From contig JAGGIK010000009.1 in the NCBI GenBank assembly GCA_024103515.1, forward strand, positions 1-62,609: a stretch of 62,609 nucleotides of DNA, in the 5' to 3' direction. This document shows positions 1-8,780 of the stretch, in pieces. Below the pieces are notes generated by a model, which was given only the letters and a program-made list of their open reading frames with translations, had not been told where the DNA came from and ran no database searches. The translations under genes and the position numbers were made by a program. This DNA is from Snodgrassella sp. Its GTDB lineage: Bacteria; Pseudomonadota; Gammaproteobacteria; Burkholderiales; Neisseriaceae. Position 1 is the stretch's first letter, and the number at the start of each line of letters is the position of its first letter.

Positions 1-264
1 GGAAAAACCTTTATAAACTGGGCTAAATCACATGATATAACCATTGATTATATCCAGCCCGGTAGCCCTTATCAAAATGGCTATATTGAACGATTTAATC
101 GTACCTATCGTACTGAAGTACTCGATTTATATCTTTTTAACAACTTAGCGCAAGCAAGGAGAATAACTGAAGAATGGTTAACGATTTATAACACCGAAAG
201 ACCGCATGAGGCATTAAATAACATGACACCGATTGAGTATAAAACACTAAAACAAGCAGCATGA
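1..264 (+). CDS. IS3-family transposase OrfB, C-terminal part (cut by window edge)
   Basis: The reading frame is open from the first base and encodes the last 87 residues of an IS3-type DDE transposase. The motif QNGYIERFNRTYR contains the catalytic Glu of the DDE triad, and the following EEWLTIYNTERPHEALNNMTP block is the standard C-terminal signature of this family. The two Asp residues of the triad would lie upstream of the window. The frame is intact here, unlike the other copies of the same element at 425-1100, 6924-7455 and 51571-52625, so this may be the youngest copy. Whether the whole transposase is functional cannot be judged from this part. Confidence 0.9.
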   Translation, partial: GKTFINWAKSHDITIDYIQPGSPYQNGYIERFNRTYRTEVLDLYLFNNLAQARRITEEWLTIYNTERPHEALNNMTPIEYKTLKQAA

Positions 265-304
265 TTTTCTACGTGAGCTGTGTACTAAGTTTGGGGTATT
301 TACA
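1..304 (+). mobile_element. IS3-family element type A, right part with terminal end
   Basis: This is the 3' part of an insertion sequence. The transposase stop is followed by about 40 bases ending in TTGGGGTATTTACA. The same ending recurs after the transposase remnant at 7400-7455, reversed near 6924, and reversed near 51571, so it marks the right end of the element. The exact last base (around 304) is inferred from that alignment by eye. Confidence 0.75.
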
Positions 305-424
305 ATATTCATTGATCAATTTACTGTACGATTTTCCTTGCTGATATAGTTTAACTATAACTATAGCGTAAAACAGTGGAATGTAAAAGTAGAAGATTCT
401 CTTATTTGTAGGATTAATCCACAG

Positions 425-1100
425 AGAATTAAATTTGAAATAGAGAACACTCTATCAATTTGTATCTATTTTATAGGAAGCTGAAGTTGCTATGCTCATT
501 AAAAAATTTGCGGTAAATACGGTATGGGGAATTTGACTGTTATCAATGGTACGATCAATACAGTGGTATGGGAACCCCTGATATTAAACACTAAAGGAAC
601 TGGAAACTGAAAATCGTAAGCTCAAATAGATGTTGGCTAAGCTAAATTTAAAAGCTCAGCTTCAGGGGAAAAGTTTTAGTATCCACTCAGACTGATAAAG
701 CTTGGGTTGTACAACTGCATGAAAGCCATTGTGTTACGATTGCCATCAGCTGCACTATTGTTGGCTTAAGCCGCTGTGGTGACGATGATCATTCTAGGTT
801 AGCGGATGATTCTTTGATGATATCGGTATTCAATGCGATCACCGATAAGTATTTACACTGGTACATTCCTTATATTTGAATGCTTGGTAATCAGTGAAAC
901 AGACACGTGTTTAGCAGTATATTGCCAATTAAAGCTTAATCTTAGGCTTAGGCATTAACAACGTATTTCACCCTAAATAATATGGTTATCGATTAAAAAT
1001 ATGGGGTGATAATGAACCGGAATTTACTGGAAAAACTTTATTAACGGAAAAAAATCACATGGTATAGCTATTGATTACATCGACCCCGATAGTTAAATAC
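425..1100 (+). mobile_element. Degenerate IS3-family element type A (dead copy)
   Basis: This stretch aligns by eye with the reverse complement of 51571-52625. Shared blocks include CTGAAGTTGCTATGCTCATT, GGAACTGGAAACTGAAAATC and TTGTTGGCTTAAGCCG. Stops and frameshifts interrupt every frame and there is no usable transposase. The remnant stops around ACTGGAAAAACTTTA...ATCACATGG, the point at which the copy at 1-304 begins, so the 3' end of this copy is missing. The left boundary is approximate. Confidence 0.75.
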
Positions 1101-1309
1101 GGAGTCATCAATATAAGTATTTATTTTATATTTGTCGATAATATGAACTATGATTATTGTAGGATAGATGTTGGTTAATTTGGCCTTTTCGGTGCGATTT
1201 TCGATAAAAGTTATTGTTTAATTTGGAAGTTTAAACACTTGGAAATCTTTATAGCTTGAAAAAAACTTTATAACTAAACTGTTATCACTTAAAGCCTCTT
1301 CTCTGACCT

Positions 1310-1863
1310 TCAGTCCGTTATTATTAATATATCAAAGTAGGTATGAGTAATGGCTGCTTCTTTTGTATCAGTAATAACTATTTTTGATACTTCCTTCCCT
1401 ACTAATATTTCCTTAACCTCTAAGTGTGCGTTTGTCCGAGACGACATTAGTTCCACAAAAGCATTCTTGATTCTTGGATTTATTTTGACCGAAACAAACT
1501 GAATACCAATGCTAGTGAATTCGAAAATAGCTTATGCCGATCAAAACCACTTATCAACGCCTGTTCTTTTTGGGTGATTTTAAGCAAATATTTATCCGGT
1601 TTTAAATACAAACTTTCAATATTCTCTTTTACAAATTCACTGATTTGAGTGGTGGTTATTTTCCCTTTTAACGTTAAAGAAGTAATTCGTAAGATTCTTT
1701 CTTTACTACCCGCAACTGCAACAAAATTATTAGTCAATACAGACTCCAAAGTCGTTATAGATTTAATTGTCTGTTTATTATCAGTAATAGATATAGTATC
1801 GCTACTATTTGTTTGAGAACAAACGGAAATGCACAATATTAAGATCAATATTTTTTGCTTCAA
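1310..1863 (-). pseudogene. Frameshifted putative secreted/periplasmic protein
   Basis: The N-terminal 127 residues (1863 down to 1480) are open. They begin with a hydrophobic signal-like segment (KILILILCISVCS) and continue with a soluble, beta-rich-looking sequence. Near base 1515 the frame is lost, but a neighbouring frame continues without a break for about 70 further codons (EFTSIGIQFVSVKINPRIKN..., ending in LIITD) to a stop at 1310. The most economical reading is one roughly 180-residue exported protein broken by a single indel. I do not recognise the family. A sequencing error at the indel is also possible. Confidence 0.55.
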
Positions 1864-2625
1864 TTTATATTCATATTTTATTACATAAGATTTAACATGA
1901 TTATTGAAATAGTTAAAACTAATTATATATATATATATAAATATTTAAAATTTCTAGCTTGTATTTATTAATTAAAAATTTTACTGGTTCAATGTGTCAA
2001 TAGCTTTGCTGATTAAACTGATGTTTTATTCTAGTTTAGGATATTTAGCTAATAATAAATATAACTCATTGCAATTGTAAAACTAATCTATCATTAAATA
2101 TTATCTAAACTCCTTTCATTGTGTTGAATCGCCTCCTTTTTATCCTTATCTTTTAAATGTAATATAAATTAACACTTTCATTTAATTAAAAAGCAACTGG
2201 CAAGAATACAACAATAGTAATAATCACTATTATCATTATACGATACCTTATTTATATAACCACTTTGCCATTTATAATAATAAAAAATATGGCAATGTAA
2301 ATAATTTTCTATTTTATTATTAGTTATTAACTAATAATAAAAACAATATTGTTTATCCAATGTCAAATAGATATAGCCTAGTTGGTTAATTACTAAGATA
2401 GAATGAAGAATTAAGTGAAATAACTTATGCTAAGAGCTAGTGTATGTAATTTTACTTTTAAATCAACATTTAAACCTAAAAAAGGGATAGATATTTCGGC
2501 AATAATCCGTTTTGATTAGATATTTAGAATAAATTGAATGTAAAATACGATAACCTTTTTTTGCATTAATTATTTTCTATCTTTATAATTATTGTAAGAA
2601 CCAAATTTATAGCAGAGGATATTTC
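1864..2625. other. Gene-free AT-rich region
   Basis: About 760 bases, very AT-rich, including a (TA)n run near 1926-1940. I see no open frame with coding character. The last 20 bases hold a purine-rich ribosome binding site (AGAGGA) for the next gene, so its promoter presumably lies here, but I could not pick a convincing -35/-10 pair. Confidence 0.6.
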
Positions 2626-2988
2626 ATGAAATACGATTTTATTGATAATGTTTTAAAAGCATTAAATAGAGCTCCGGATGTTACATCTTCAGCTGTAATT
2701 TCAACGGATGGTTTGCCAATTGCTTCGGTTTTGCAAAATGGAATGGATGAAGACAGAATTGGTGCTATGGCAGCTGCGATGCTTTCGTTAGGTAATCGGG
2801 CATCTAAAGAAATATTAAAAGGGACATTGGATAATACAATTGTTCATACTGATCAAGGCTATATGCTGTTATTTCAAGCTTCCGAAGCTATTTTGTTAAC
2901 GATTACAACTACTCATGATGCCAAATTAGGTTTGATTTTATTTGAAGCCAAACGAGCTTTAAAACAATTAGCAGATCATTTTGAATAA
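2626..2988 (+). CDS. Roadblock/LC7 domain protein
   Basis: A 120-residue single-domain protein of the Roadblock/LC7 family (MglB-like). These small dimeric proteins act as scaffolds or activators for small Ras-like GTPases. The hallmarks are the N-terminal helix (FIDNVLKALNR), the V..AVISTDGLPIAS strand-turn, the helix DEDRIGAMAAAMLSLGNRASKEI, and the C-terminal strands and helix (GLILFEAKRALKQLADHF). The ATG is preceded by AGAGGA at good spacing. No MglA-type GTPase gene is visible within several kb, so the partner is encoded elsewhere or the protein works alone. Family assignment is firm; the biological role is unknown here. Confidence 0.9.
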   Translation: MKYDFIDNVLKALNRAPDVTSSAVISTDGLPIASVLQNGMDEDRIGAMAAAMLSLGNRASKEILKGTLDNTIVHTDQGYMLLFQASEAILLTITTTHDAKLGLILFEAKRALKQLADHFE

Positions 2989-3028
2989 ATTTAAGCTTTT
3001 TTAAAATTTGAATCGTAGAAATAGAATA

Positions 3029-3072
3029 CAAATAGTGAAATACTACTTTTAAAAGTGGTATTTCACTATTTG
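3029..3072. terminator. 22-bp inverted repeat (hairpin) after the Roadblock gene
   Basis: CAAATAGTGAAATACTACTT pairs with a downstream copy in inverse orientation over 22 positions, with only one non-Watson-Crick pair and essentially no loop. It lies about 40 bases after the Roadblock stop codon. There is no clear T-run after it, so it may be a terminator, an mRNA-stabilising hairpin, or a fossil of a small mobile palindrome. Confidence 0.6.
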
Positions 3073-3731
3073 TCCTATGTTTACTGTTATGCCATATTTA
3101 AATTGTTTTCATATAAATAGGCATTAATTTGAAACTTAAATTAGATATTGTAAGCTTGTATTATTTTTATAATTAATACAATAGCATTAATATAGAAGTT
3201 GAAATTGTAATAATATTTAAGATTGGCCATATAGTTTATTGACCCAAAAGTACATTTAACTGGTAAAAATAATTAATGCAATAATTTTATATAAAGTTAA
3301 ATCTTTATAAAAATCATCGAATATAAAAAATTGATTTAGCTTGCACGATAAAGCTGAAATGTTATTTTTTAATCCCACTTTTCAATATTATTAACATATC
3401 GATAATTCAGTCTTTTGTTCATTTAAAAATCTGTTTAAGAACCAAAAACAGCTAAACAATAGAAGCTTATCTTTAATGGAGAATTTATTACTCTCTTCCC
3501 TAAACAATGGTATTTTTCAACTTTTTAGTTCGTGGTATTAGTTAAAGACTACAAAACTGATTTCAACCAGTCTAATTTTTGGTTAAAAATGCATTGTAAA
3601 CAAATATATCTACTATTGTTAATTAGAGTTGCTGTTGTGAAGTAGTGATTTTGACCTTAATTTATATAAAATTCATTTTGTCTAATGTTGATATTTTTGC
3701 TTCTGCTATAATCAGCTAAGTAATTATCCAC
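3073..3731. other. Gene-free AT-rich region
   Basis: About 660 bases between the Roadblock gene and the MFS pump. All frames are closed by frequent stops, and I see no repeat, RNA gene or gene remnant that I can name. It must contain the promoter of the downstream pump. Confidence 0.55.
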
Positions 3732-5162
3732 ATGCAAAAAATTATGGCAGCAGATAACACCATTAAACCTTCACCTTTTCTGCCAATATTGCTGGCTATA
3801 GCTATTTTTATGCAGCAGTTGGATGCAACTATTTTAAATACTGCGTTGCCCGCCATGGCTGTTGACCTGGGACAATCACCTCTAAATATGCAGTCAGCTA
3901 TTATCGCATATGCGGTCACGCTTGCTATTATGATGCCTCTATCAGGATTTCTGGCCGATAAATTAGGTTCACGCAAACTTTTTATGGGTTCGATGGTAAT
4001 GTTTATGATCGGCTCGGTATTATGCGCAGCCAGCTCTAATCTTGGTCTATTGGTCATTGCTCGGGTAATTCAAGGGCTGGGAGGGGCAATGCTGACGCCA
4101 GTTGCCCGTTTAACGATGATGCAGGCCTACGATCGTTCCAAGTTAATTACGGTGATGAATTATGCCATTATGCCGGCACTTATTGGTCCGGTATTGGGGC
4201 CGATTATTGGGGGCTATCTGATTGTTTATACTAGCTGGCACTGGATATTTCTGCTGAATGTCCCAATTGGTCTGATAGGACTGTTGACAACGTGGCAAAT
4301 TATGCCCAATTTCAGTAATCCTAACGATCATTTTGACGGTGTAGGCTTTTTTCTGTTTGCGGCGTCTGCATTCTGTATGACCTTAACCTTCGAGACGATA
4401 TCTCATTTCAGTAATGTTTTATTCGGTCTAATAATGGCTGTGGCTGGTATCGGTGCTTTAATAGCTTATCTGTTTCATGCTCGTCAAAACAGTCGTGCTT
4501 TATATCCACCGCATTTAATTTTAGTGCGCACGTTCAGAGTTGGACTTGCGGGAAATATGGTCAGCCGTTTAGGGATGAGCTCTCTTCCTTTGTTATTACC
4601 ATTACTCTTTCAGGTTGCTTTTCATTATGATGCGATTACATCTGGCTGGCTGTTAATGCCCTTGGCTTTAGCATCAATTATCGCTAAGCCATTCTCTAAA
4701 CCGCTGATGAATCGATTTGGCTATCGCAGAATTTTAACTTATAACACTCGCCTTATTGGTGTGTTAATCATGTCTCTTGTCTTGTTTAATGCACAGTCAC
4801 CACAATGGTTAATTCTCATTTTTCTAAGCATTCTAGGCGCCTGCAATTCTTTACAATTCACAAGTATGAACACCATTACTATGGCTGATTTACGTGCTAA
4901 TCAGGTCAGCAGTGGTAATAGCTTAATCGCTGTTAATCAGCAGCTGGCACTTAGCTTTGGGATTGCAATAGGCGCATTATTGTTACAAATTTTTAATCGT
5001 ATGAACTATTTCGCTCATAATATCACTACCTCATTTCACATTACCTTTCTGATTCTAGGTGTATTTACCTTTTTATCTAGTTGGATCTTTGCCCGCTTGC
5101 ACCCCAATGATGGTGATAACTTGCTATTTAGAACTAAAGAAAAGGTGTTGCAATCAAAATAA
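3732..5162 (+). CDS. mdtD: DHA2-type multidrug efflux MFS transporter, MdtD-like
   Basis: A 476-residue integral inner-membrane protein, about the length of E. coli MdtD (471) and alignable with it along its length. It should export drugs or metabolites by proton antiport with 14 membrane segments. Visible family motifs are QQLDATILNTALPAM in the first helix (motif D1), GFLADKLGSRKLF (motif A), ARVIQGLGGAM (motif B) and GPVLGPIIGGYL (motif C, antiporter signature), plus SSGNSL near residue 395 as in MdtD. No membrane-fusion partner gene is next to it. The start could be the ATG at 3732 or at 3744; neither has a strong ribosome binding site. The substrate is unknown. Confidence 0.88.
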   Translation: MQKIMAADNTIKPSPFLPILLAIAIFMQQLDATILNTALPAMAVDLGQSPLNMQSAIIAYAVTLAIMMPLSGFLADKLGSRKLFMGSMVMFMIGSVLCAASSNLGLLVIARVIQGLGGAMLTPVARLTMMQAYDRSKLITVMNYAIMPALIGPVLGPIIGGYLIVYTSWHWIFLLNVPIGLIGLLTTWQIMPNFSNPNDHFDGVGFFLFAASAFCMTLTFETISHFSNVLFGLIMAVAGIGALIAYLFHARQNSRALYPPHLILVRTFRVGLAGNMVSRLGMSSLPLLLPLLFQVAFHYDAITSGWLLMPLALASIIAKPFSKPLMNRFGYRRILTYNTRLIGVLIMSLVLFNAQSPQWLILIFLSILGACNSLQFTSMNTITMADLRANQVSSGNSLIAVNQQLALSFGIAIGALLLQIFNRMNYFAHNITTSFHITFLILGVFTFLSSWIFARLHPNDGDNLLFRTKEKVLQSK

Positions 5163-5466
5163 TTTAGTCAATAAAATGTAAACTATTGTATTTCAATCAA
5201 AATATTTTGAATAAACATTATAATATTACAAGTAAAACAAAATAACTAAATTCATTTTTACTAAAATATCAGTTATTTATAGTTTTTTAGTCAAAATATT
5301 CAGTTTGATAATAAATCGCACGGTCTAAAAATTTATTAGGTTAAATTTTGCGAAGAAATCACGGTTTTGATTATGCAGTGTCCGAATTTATAGTTAAAAA
5401 AGTTAATTGCTTCATTATTGAGAAGTGCAAATTTTTATATATTTTGAATGGTTAATAGTATTGGAT

Positions 5467-6640
5467 AGGCTACACTAATTCGTACAAGCTTTTGCGAGTA
5501 AGATAAATTTATCGCCAATAAGGAAAAAATGATCAATCAAGAAAAACGCGTACAACGCTCTTTTCATGCTGATTTCTAAGTGCAAATGATGAAACTTGAT
5601 TAGCAGGCAAAATCGTGCAGTGAGTTGGTTAGGTAATACGATTTGACACCTTCCGCTTTAGACCGCTGGATAAGCCAATCTAGTCAAAGCGGTTCTGTTT
5701 AGGTCAAAGACTACCGCATGTCAGGACAAAATGAACTGATTGCTTGACGAAAAGAGTCCAAGCAGCTATGGGTAGAAAACGATATCCTAGTTACGCGGTA
5801 GCGGTATGGTGTCGCTGATTAGGGACATCCAGGTATTATGCCTATTATCAATACCAAGCAACTAAGCCAAAATCGGTTGCTCATGATGCCGTAAAATATT
5901 GACTATTTTTAAACGCAACGACCAATCTATGAAAGCAGAAGCATTCGTTTTACCTGACAACCAGCTGGTATCCGTGTTTCTCGTTGTGACATTACCTGAG
6001 TCATGAAGTCGCTATCATTGATATCAAAGTATACGCTATAACCTTATCGAGGACATCATACGGCAGCAATAGCGCAGTCACAGGCAATTATTTACAATGT
6101 CAGTTTGATGTCGGTAGCAAACAGCAGATTATTGTGGCAGATTTAACCTATATTTGTGTTAACCATCACTGCAAATTATTTATGTGTACGACTGAATTTA
6201 TCTAACCGACAGATTGCCAGCTATAGTGTAGGACAATATTAAACAGCAGATTGAGTAATGTCTGCGTTAAGTCAGATTAAACAACCACTGTTATCATTCA
6301 GTCTATTTCATTTTGAGAAAGGAAAGGTGTTTACTAAACAGCTGCTTGATAAGCAAGTGTATCAATACATTTTATATACAACGTTTACTGAGTAAAAAGG
6401 GATGTCCATATAATAATGCAGTAACAGAAGTAACATTTAACAGCATTAAAACTGAATTTGTTAAGGGGGAAAATTCATGACGACTGAAGAATTAGAACAA
6501 GCCTTTGCGGCTTATGATTATTGGTACAATCATCAACGGTGACATTCATTGTTAGGCTATTTGCCTTAGGTAAAATTTAACAAATAGCTATCCTTTAATT
6601 TTGTTGTTTGAATAGGTGTTGCCATTACAGTATTTTAAAT
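5467..6640 (+). mobile_element. Degenerate IS3-family element type B (dead copy)
   Basis: The left end TACACTAATTCGTACA matches, in inverse orientation, the end near 56021. A decayed OrfA follows: from 5529 the frame reads INQEKRVQRSFHADF, then stops. Later blocks match the minus-strand copy at 54790-56021, for example CGACAGATTGCCAGCTATAG (OrfB) and the C-terminal GGGGAAAATTCATGACGACT region. Stops and indels interrupt every frame, so it cannot transpose. The right boundary, around TAATTTTGTTGTTTGAATAGG, is approximate. Confidence 0.75.
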
Positions 6641-6773
6641 ACATGAAACAAGTACTAGAATAAAGTATTTAAATTAAGAAATAAGAAGTTAATCTCTAAT
6701 CAGTGAGGAAAATAGGAATACAAACCTATTTTGTTACTCACTAATAATATATCATGTGAAGATACGGATTGGA

Positions 6774-6923
6774 AATTTTGGGAGCGAAATGCTACGAATA
6801 ACATCTGGACACCGTTTTTACATTAATTGAAGGTGGATAGAAGTTCGAGCACTACAAGTAGATAATCTGCTGCAAAACAAAGACGGCAACTATGTAACTG
6901 TTCGAAGCAGTGAAATCCTATTG
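6774..6923 (+). other. Possible short gene remnant between dead IS copies
   Basis: One frame reads VRALQVDNLLQNKDGNYVTV, continuing RSSEILL to a TAA just before the IS end at 6924. It has coding-like composition, with no start and no intact upstream frame. It may be the 3' stub of a gene destroyed by IS insertion. I do not recognise the family. Confidence 0.25.
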
Positions 6924-7060
6924 TAAATATCCCATTGTTTAGTACACAACTCATGCAGAAAAGCGCGCCACCTGCGTTATTATTGATACTCTATTGGTGT
7001 CTTATTATTGAGTGTCTCATGAAATTTTCTGCTGTTATAAGTAGTTAATCATTGACATTG
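6924..7060 (-). mobile_element. Right-end fragment of IS3 type A, inverted
   Basis: GTAAATATCCCATTGTTTAG followed by TACACAAC is the inverted right end of the type A element (compare the end near 304). It is followed by inverted remnants of the last transposase codons, including TTGATACTC(T)ATTGGTGTC and TGTTATAAGTAGTTAATC. Only about 135 bases survive before the sequence switches to a plus-strand fragment of the same element. Confidence 0.6.
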
Positions 7061-7064
7061 CGAT

Positions 7065-7455
7065 TAGTTTGCCAGCTGGCAGGATTACTCCTTATCTGGA
7101 TAAACTGGCTGAACATCATGTTTATCCACTCAAAATACGAGTAGATAATGGACCGGAATTCACCGGAAATTCGGTCACTTATTGGGCAAAGTCAAATGAT
7201 ATAACTATAGATTATATTTAACCAAGCGACTCATATCAAAACGGATATATTGAACGATTCAATCGTACCTATCGTACAGAAGTAGTAGATTTATATCTTT
7301 TTAATAACCTGGGGTAGGAAATAAAAGTAACTAAAGAATGGCTAACCATTTATAATGTCGAAAGACCTTGTGAAGCACTAAATAATATGACATCGATCTA
7401 AAACCAGCAGCATGATTTTTTACGTCTGTTTTATATTAACTATGGGGTGTTTTCA
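7065..7455 (+). mobile_element. 3' fragment of IS3 type A transposase (dead)
   Basis: The frame reads through VDNGPEFTG (second Asp of the DDE triad) and YQNGYIERFNRTYR (the Glu), but in-frame stops interrupt it (for example DYI-stop-PSDS and NNLG-stop). It ends with the type A right end (TATGGGGTGTTTTCAAC). Together with the inverted piece at 6924-7060 it leaves two converging fragments of one IS family. Confidence 0.75.
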
Positions 7456-7728
7456 ACAGCTTATTTATGCGGCAATCCTCAATTTTTCTATCGCATTTTT
7501 ATGACTAATTTTCTAAAGTGCTTATTCTCCATTTTGCTGCTCAGGACGTTTTAAAGCGATAATCGCTTATAGGGCCATTATTGGTAGCAAATAAACTAAA
7601 TGTAAGATTAAATAAAGACAATTAAACACTATTTACCAGTGATGATTATATTTGACATTTGTAAATAAAAATTATGCTATATAAGTCACAAATAATACTT
7701 CAGTGTCTTCGCTGGCATTCTATAAGCA
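7456..7728. other. Intergenic region with a possible membrane-protein stub on the minus strand
   Basis: On the minus strand, bases about 7630 down to 7530 read a hydrophobic stretch followed by AIIALKRPEQQNGE and a stop, with one in-frame stop inside. This looks like the decayed C terminus of a small membrane protein. No intact gene is present. The family cannot be named. Confidence 0.25.
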
Positions 7729-8403
7729 TTATTCTGTTTCGATACCATAAAATTTGGTGCCGATTTTGATTGTTTCTCGTCCTTGCTCTCGGCGCCAGTT
7801 ATTCGAATCCCTTAAGGAATAAATACAGCCGCAATATTCCTGTTGGTAAAAATGTTCACGTTTGCTGATTTCAACCATGCGTTGACTGCCTCCACCTTTA
7901 CGCCAGTTATAATCCCAATAAGTTACATTTGGATATTTCTCAGTAGCCCGTAAGCCACACGAATTCACTTGTTGCAAATTTTTCCACCGAGAAATCCCTA
8001 ATGAGGTTGTAATAACGGGGAAGCCATGTTCATAAGCATACAAAGCTGTACGTTCAAGACGCATATCAAAACACATGGTACAACGTAGACCACGTTCCGG
8101 TTCAAACTCCATACCTTTGGCTCGTTCGAACCAATTATCCATATCATAGTCTGCATCTATAAAAGGAATGTTAAATTTTTCTGCAAAGGCTTTATTTTCG
8201 TCTTTGCGAATTTCATACTCCCTTTTGGGATGTATATTCGGATTATAAAAATAAATGGTATAGTTTATACCTGCAGCCAATAAGGCTTCCATCACTTCAC
8301 CAGAACAAGGTGCGCAGCAGGAATGTAGCAGTACTTTATTAGCTCCGTTTGGTGGGTTTAATGTGGGTCGTTGAATATCTGTAAGGATTAAGCTCGGGTT
8401 CAT
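7729..8403 (-). CDS. queH: Epoxyqueuosine reductase QueH
   Basis: QueH (formerly DUF208) carries out the last step of queuosine synthesis, reducing epoxyqueuosine to queuosine in the wobble position of GUN-anticodon tRNAs. It is the cobalamin-independent replacement for QueG. The conserved Cys pairs are present: [13 protein letters not shown] near the N terminus, [13 protein letters not shown] in the middle and [12 protein letters not shown] near the C terminus, which bind iron-sulfur and another metal. Also present is the conserved [10 protein letters not shown] stretch. I chose the ATG at 8403 (MNPSLILTD), giving 224 residues; an upstream in-frame ATG at 8448 adds 15 hydrophobic residues that look non-native. 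The gene stands alone. Confidence 0.92.
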   Translation of the reverse strand: MNPSLILTDIQRPTLNPPNGANKVLLHSCCAPCSGEVMEALLAAGINYTIYFYNPNIHPKREYEIRKDENKAFAEKFNIPFIDADYDMDNWFERAKGMEFEPERGLRCTMCFDMRLERTALYAYEHGFPVITTSLGISRWKNLQQVNSCGLRATEKYPNVTYWDYNWRKGGGSQRMVEISKREHFYQQEYCGCIYSLRDSNNWRREQGRETIKIGTKFYGIETE

Positions 8404-8780
8404 GATGTGGTTGCCTAAAAAAATTATTATAGACAAGTATTTTAACAAAGCTATTAAGATAAAAATATAGACTGTGAGTAAAAAAATACTTTTATACGCA
8501 AGGTAGTTTTGAAGGTTAATAATCTGAAAGCGAACAATAACTGATTAACTAGAAAGGATTTCTGGTACGCATTCGTTTTGACTGTTGTACAGAAAGGATC
8601 ATTTCCAGTATTAGATTATATAAAATAAATGAGTAATAACAGTTTGATGTTATATAAAAAGAAGATATTAATGATTTAATATCTTCCTGTAATAATTCAA
8701 AAATAGATATGAGGTCTATTTCCTTATTTTTTTACGCTCTTTAAATTTATTCGAGGGGTTTCTTTTCTTGCTTTCTGGTT
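8404..8780. other. Intergenic region between queH and rnr
   Basis: About 380 bases, AT-rich, between two minus-strand genes. It must hold the queH promoter. There is no clear terminator hairpin for rnr and no RNA gene that I can recognise. Confidence 0.5.

Noticed and set aside
1926-1941. (TA)n run, considered as an origin or phase-variation tract
   Set aside because: It lies in generally AT-rich non-coding DNA with no DnaA boxes or adjacent gene start.
3716-4057. 113-codon minus-strand frame at the start of the MFS gene
   Set aside because: It is antisense to the conserved first helices of the MdtD-like transporter.
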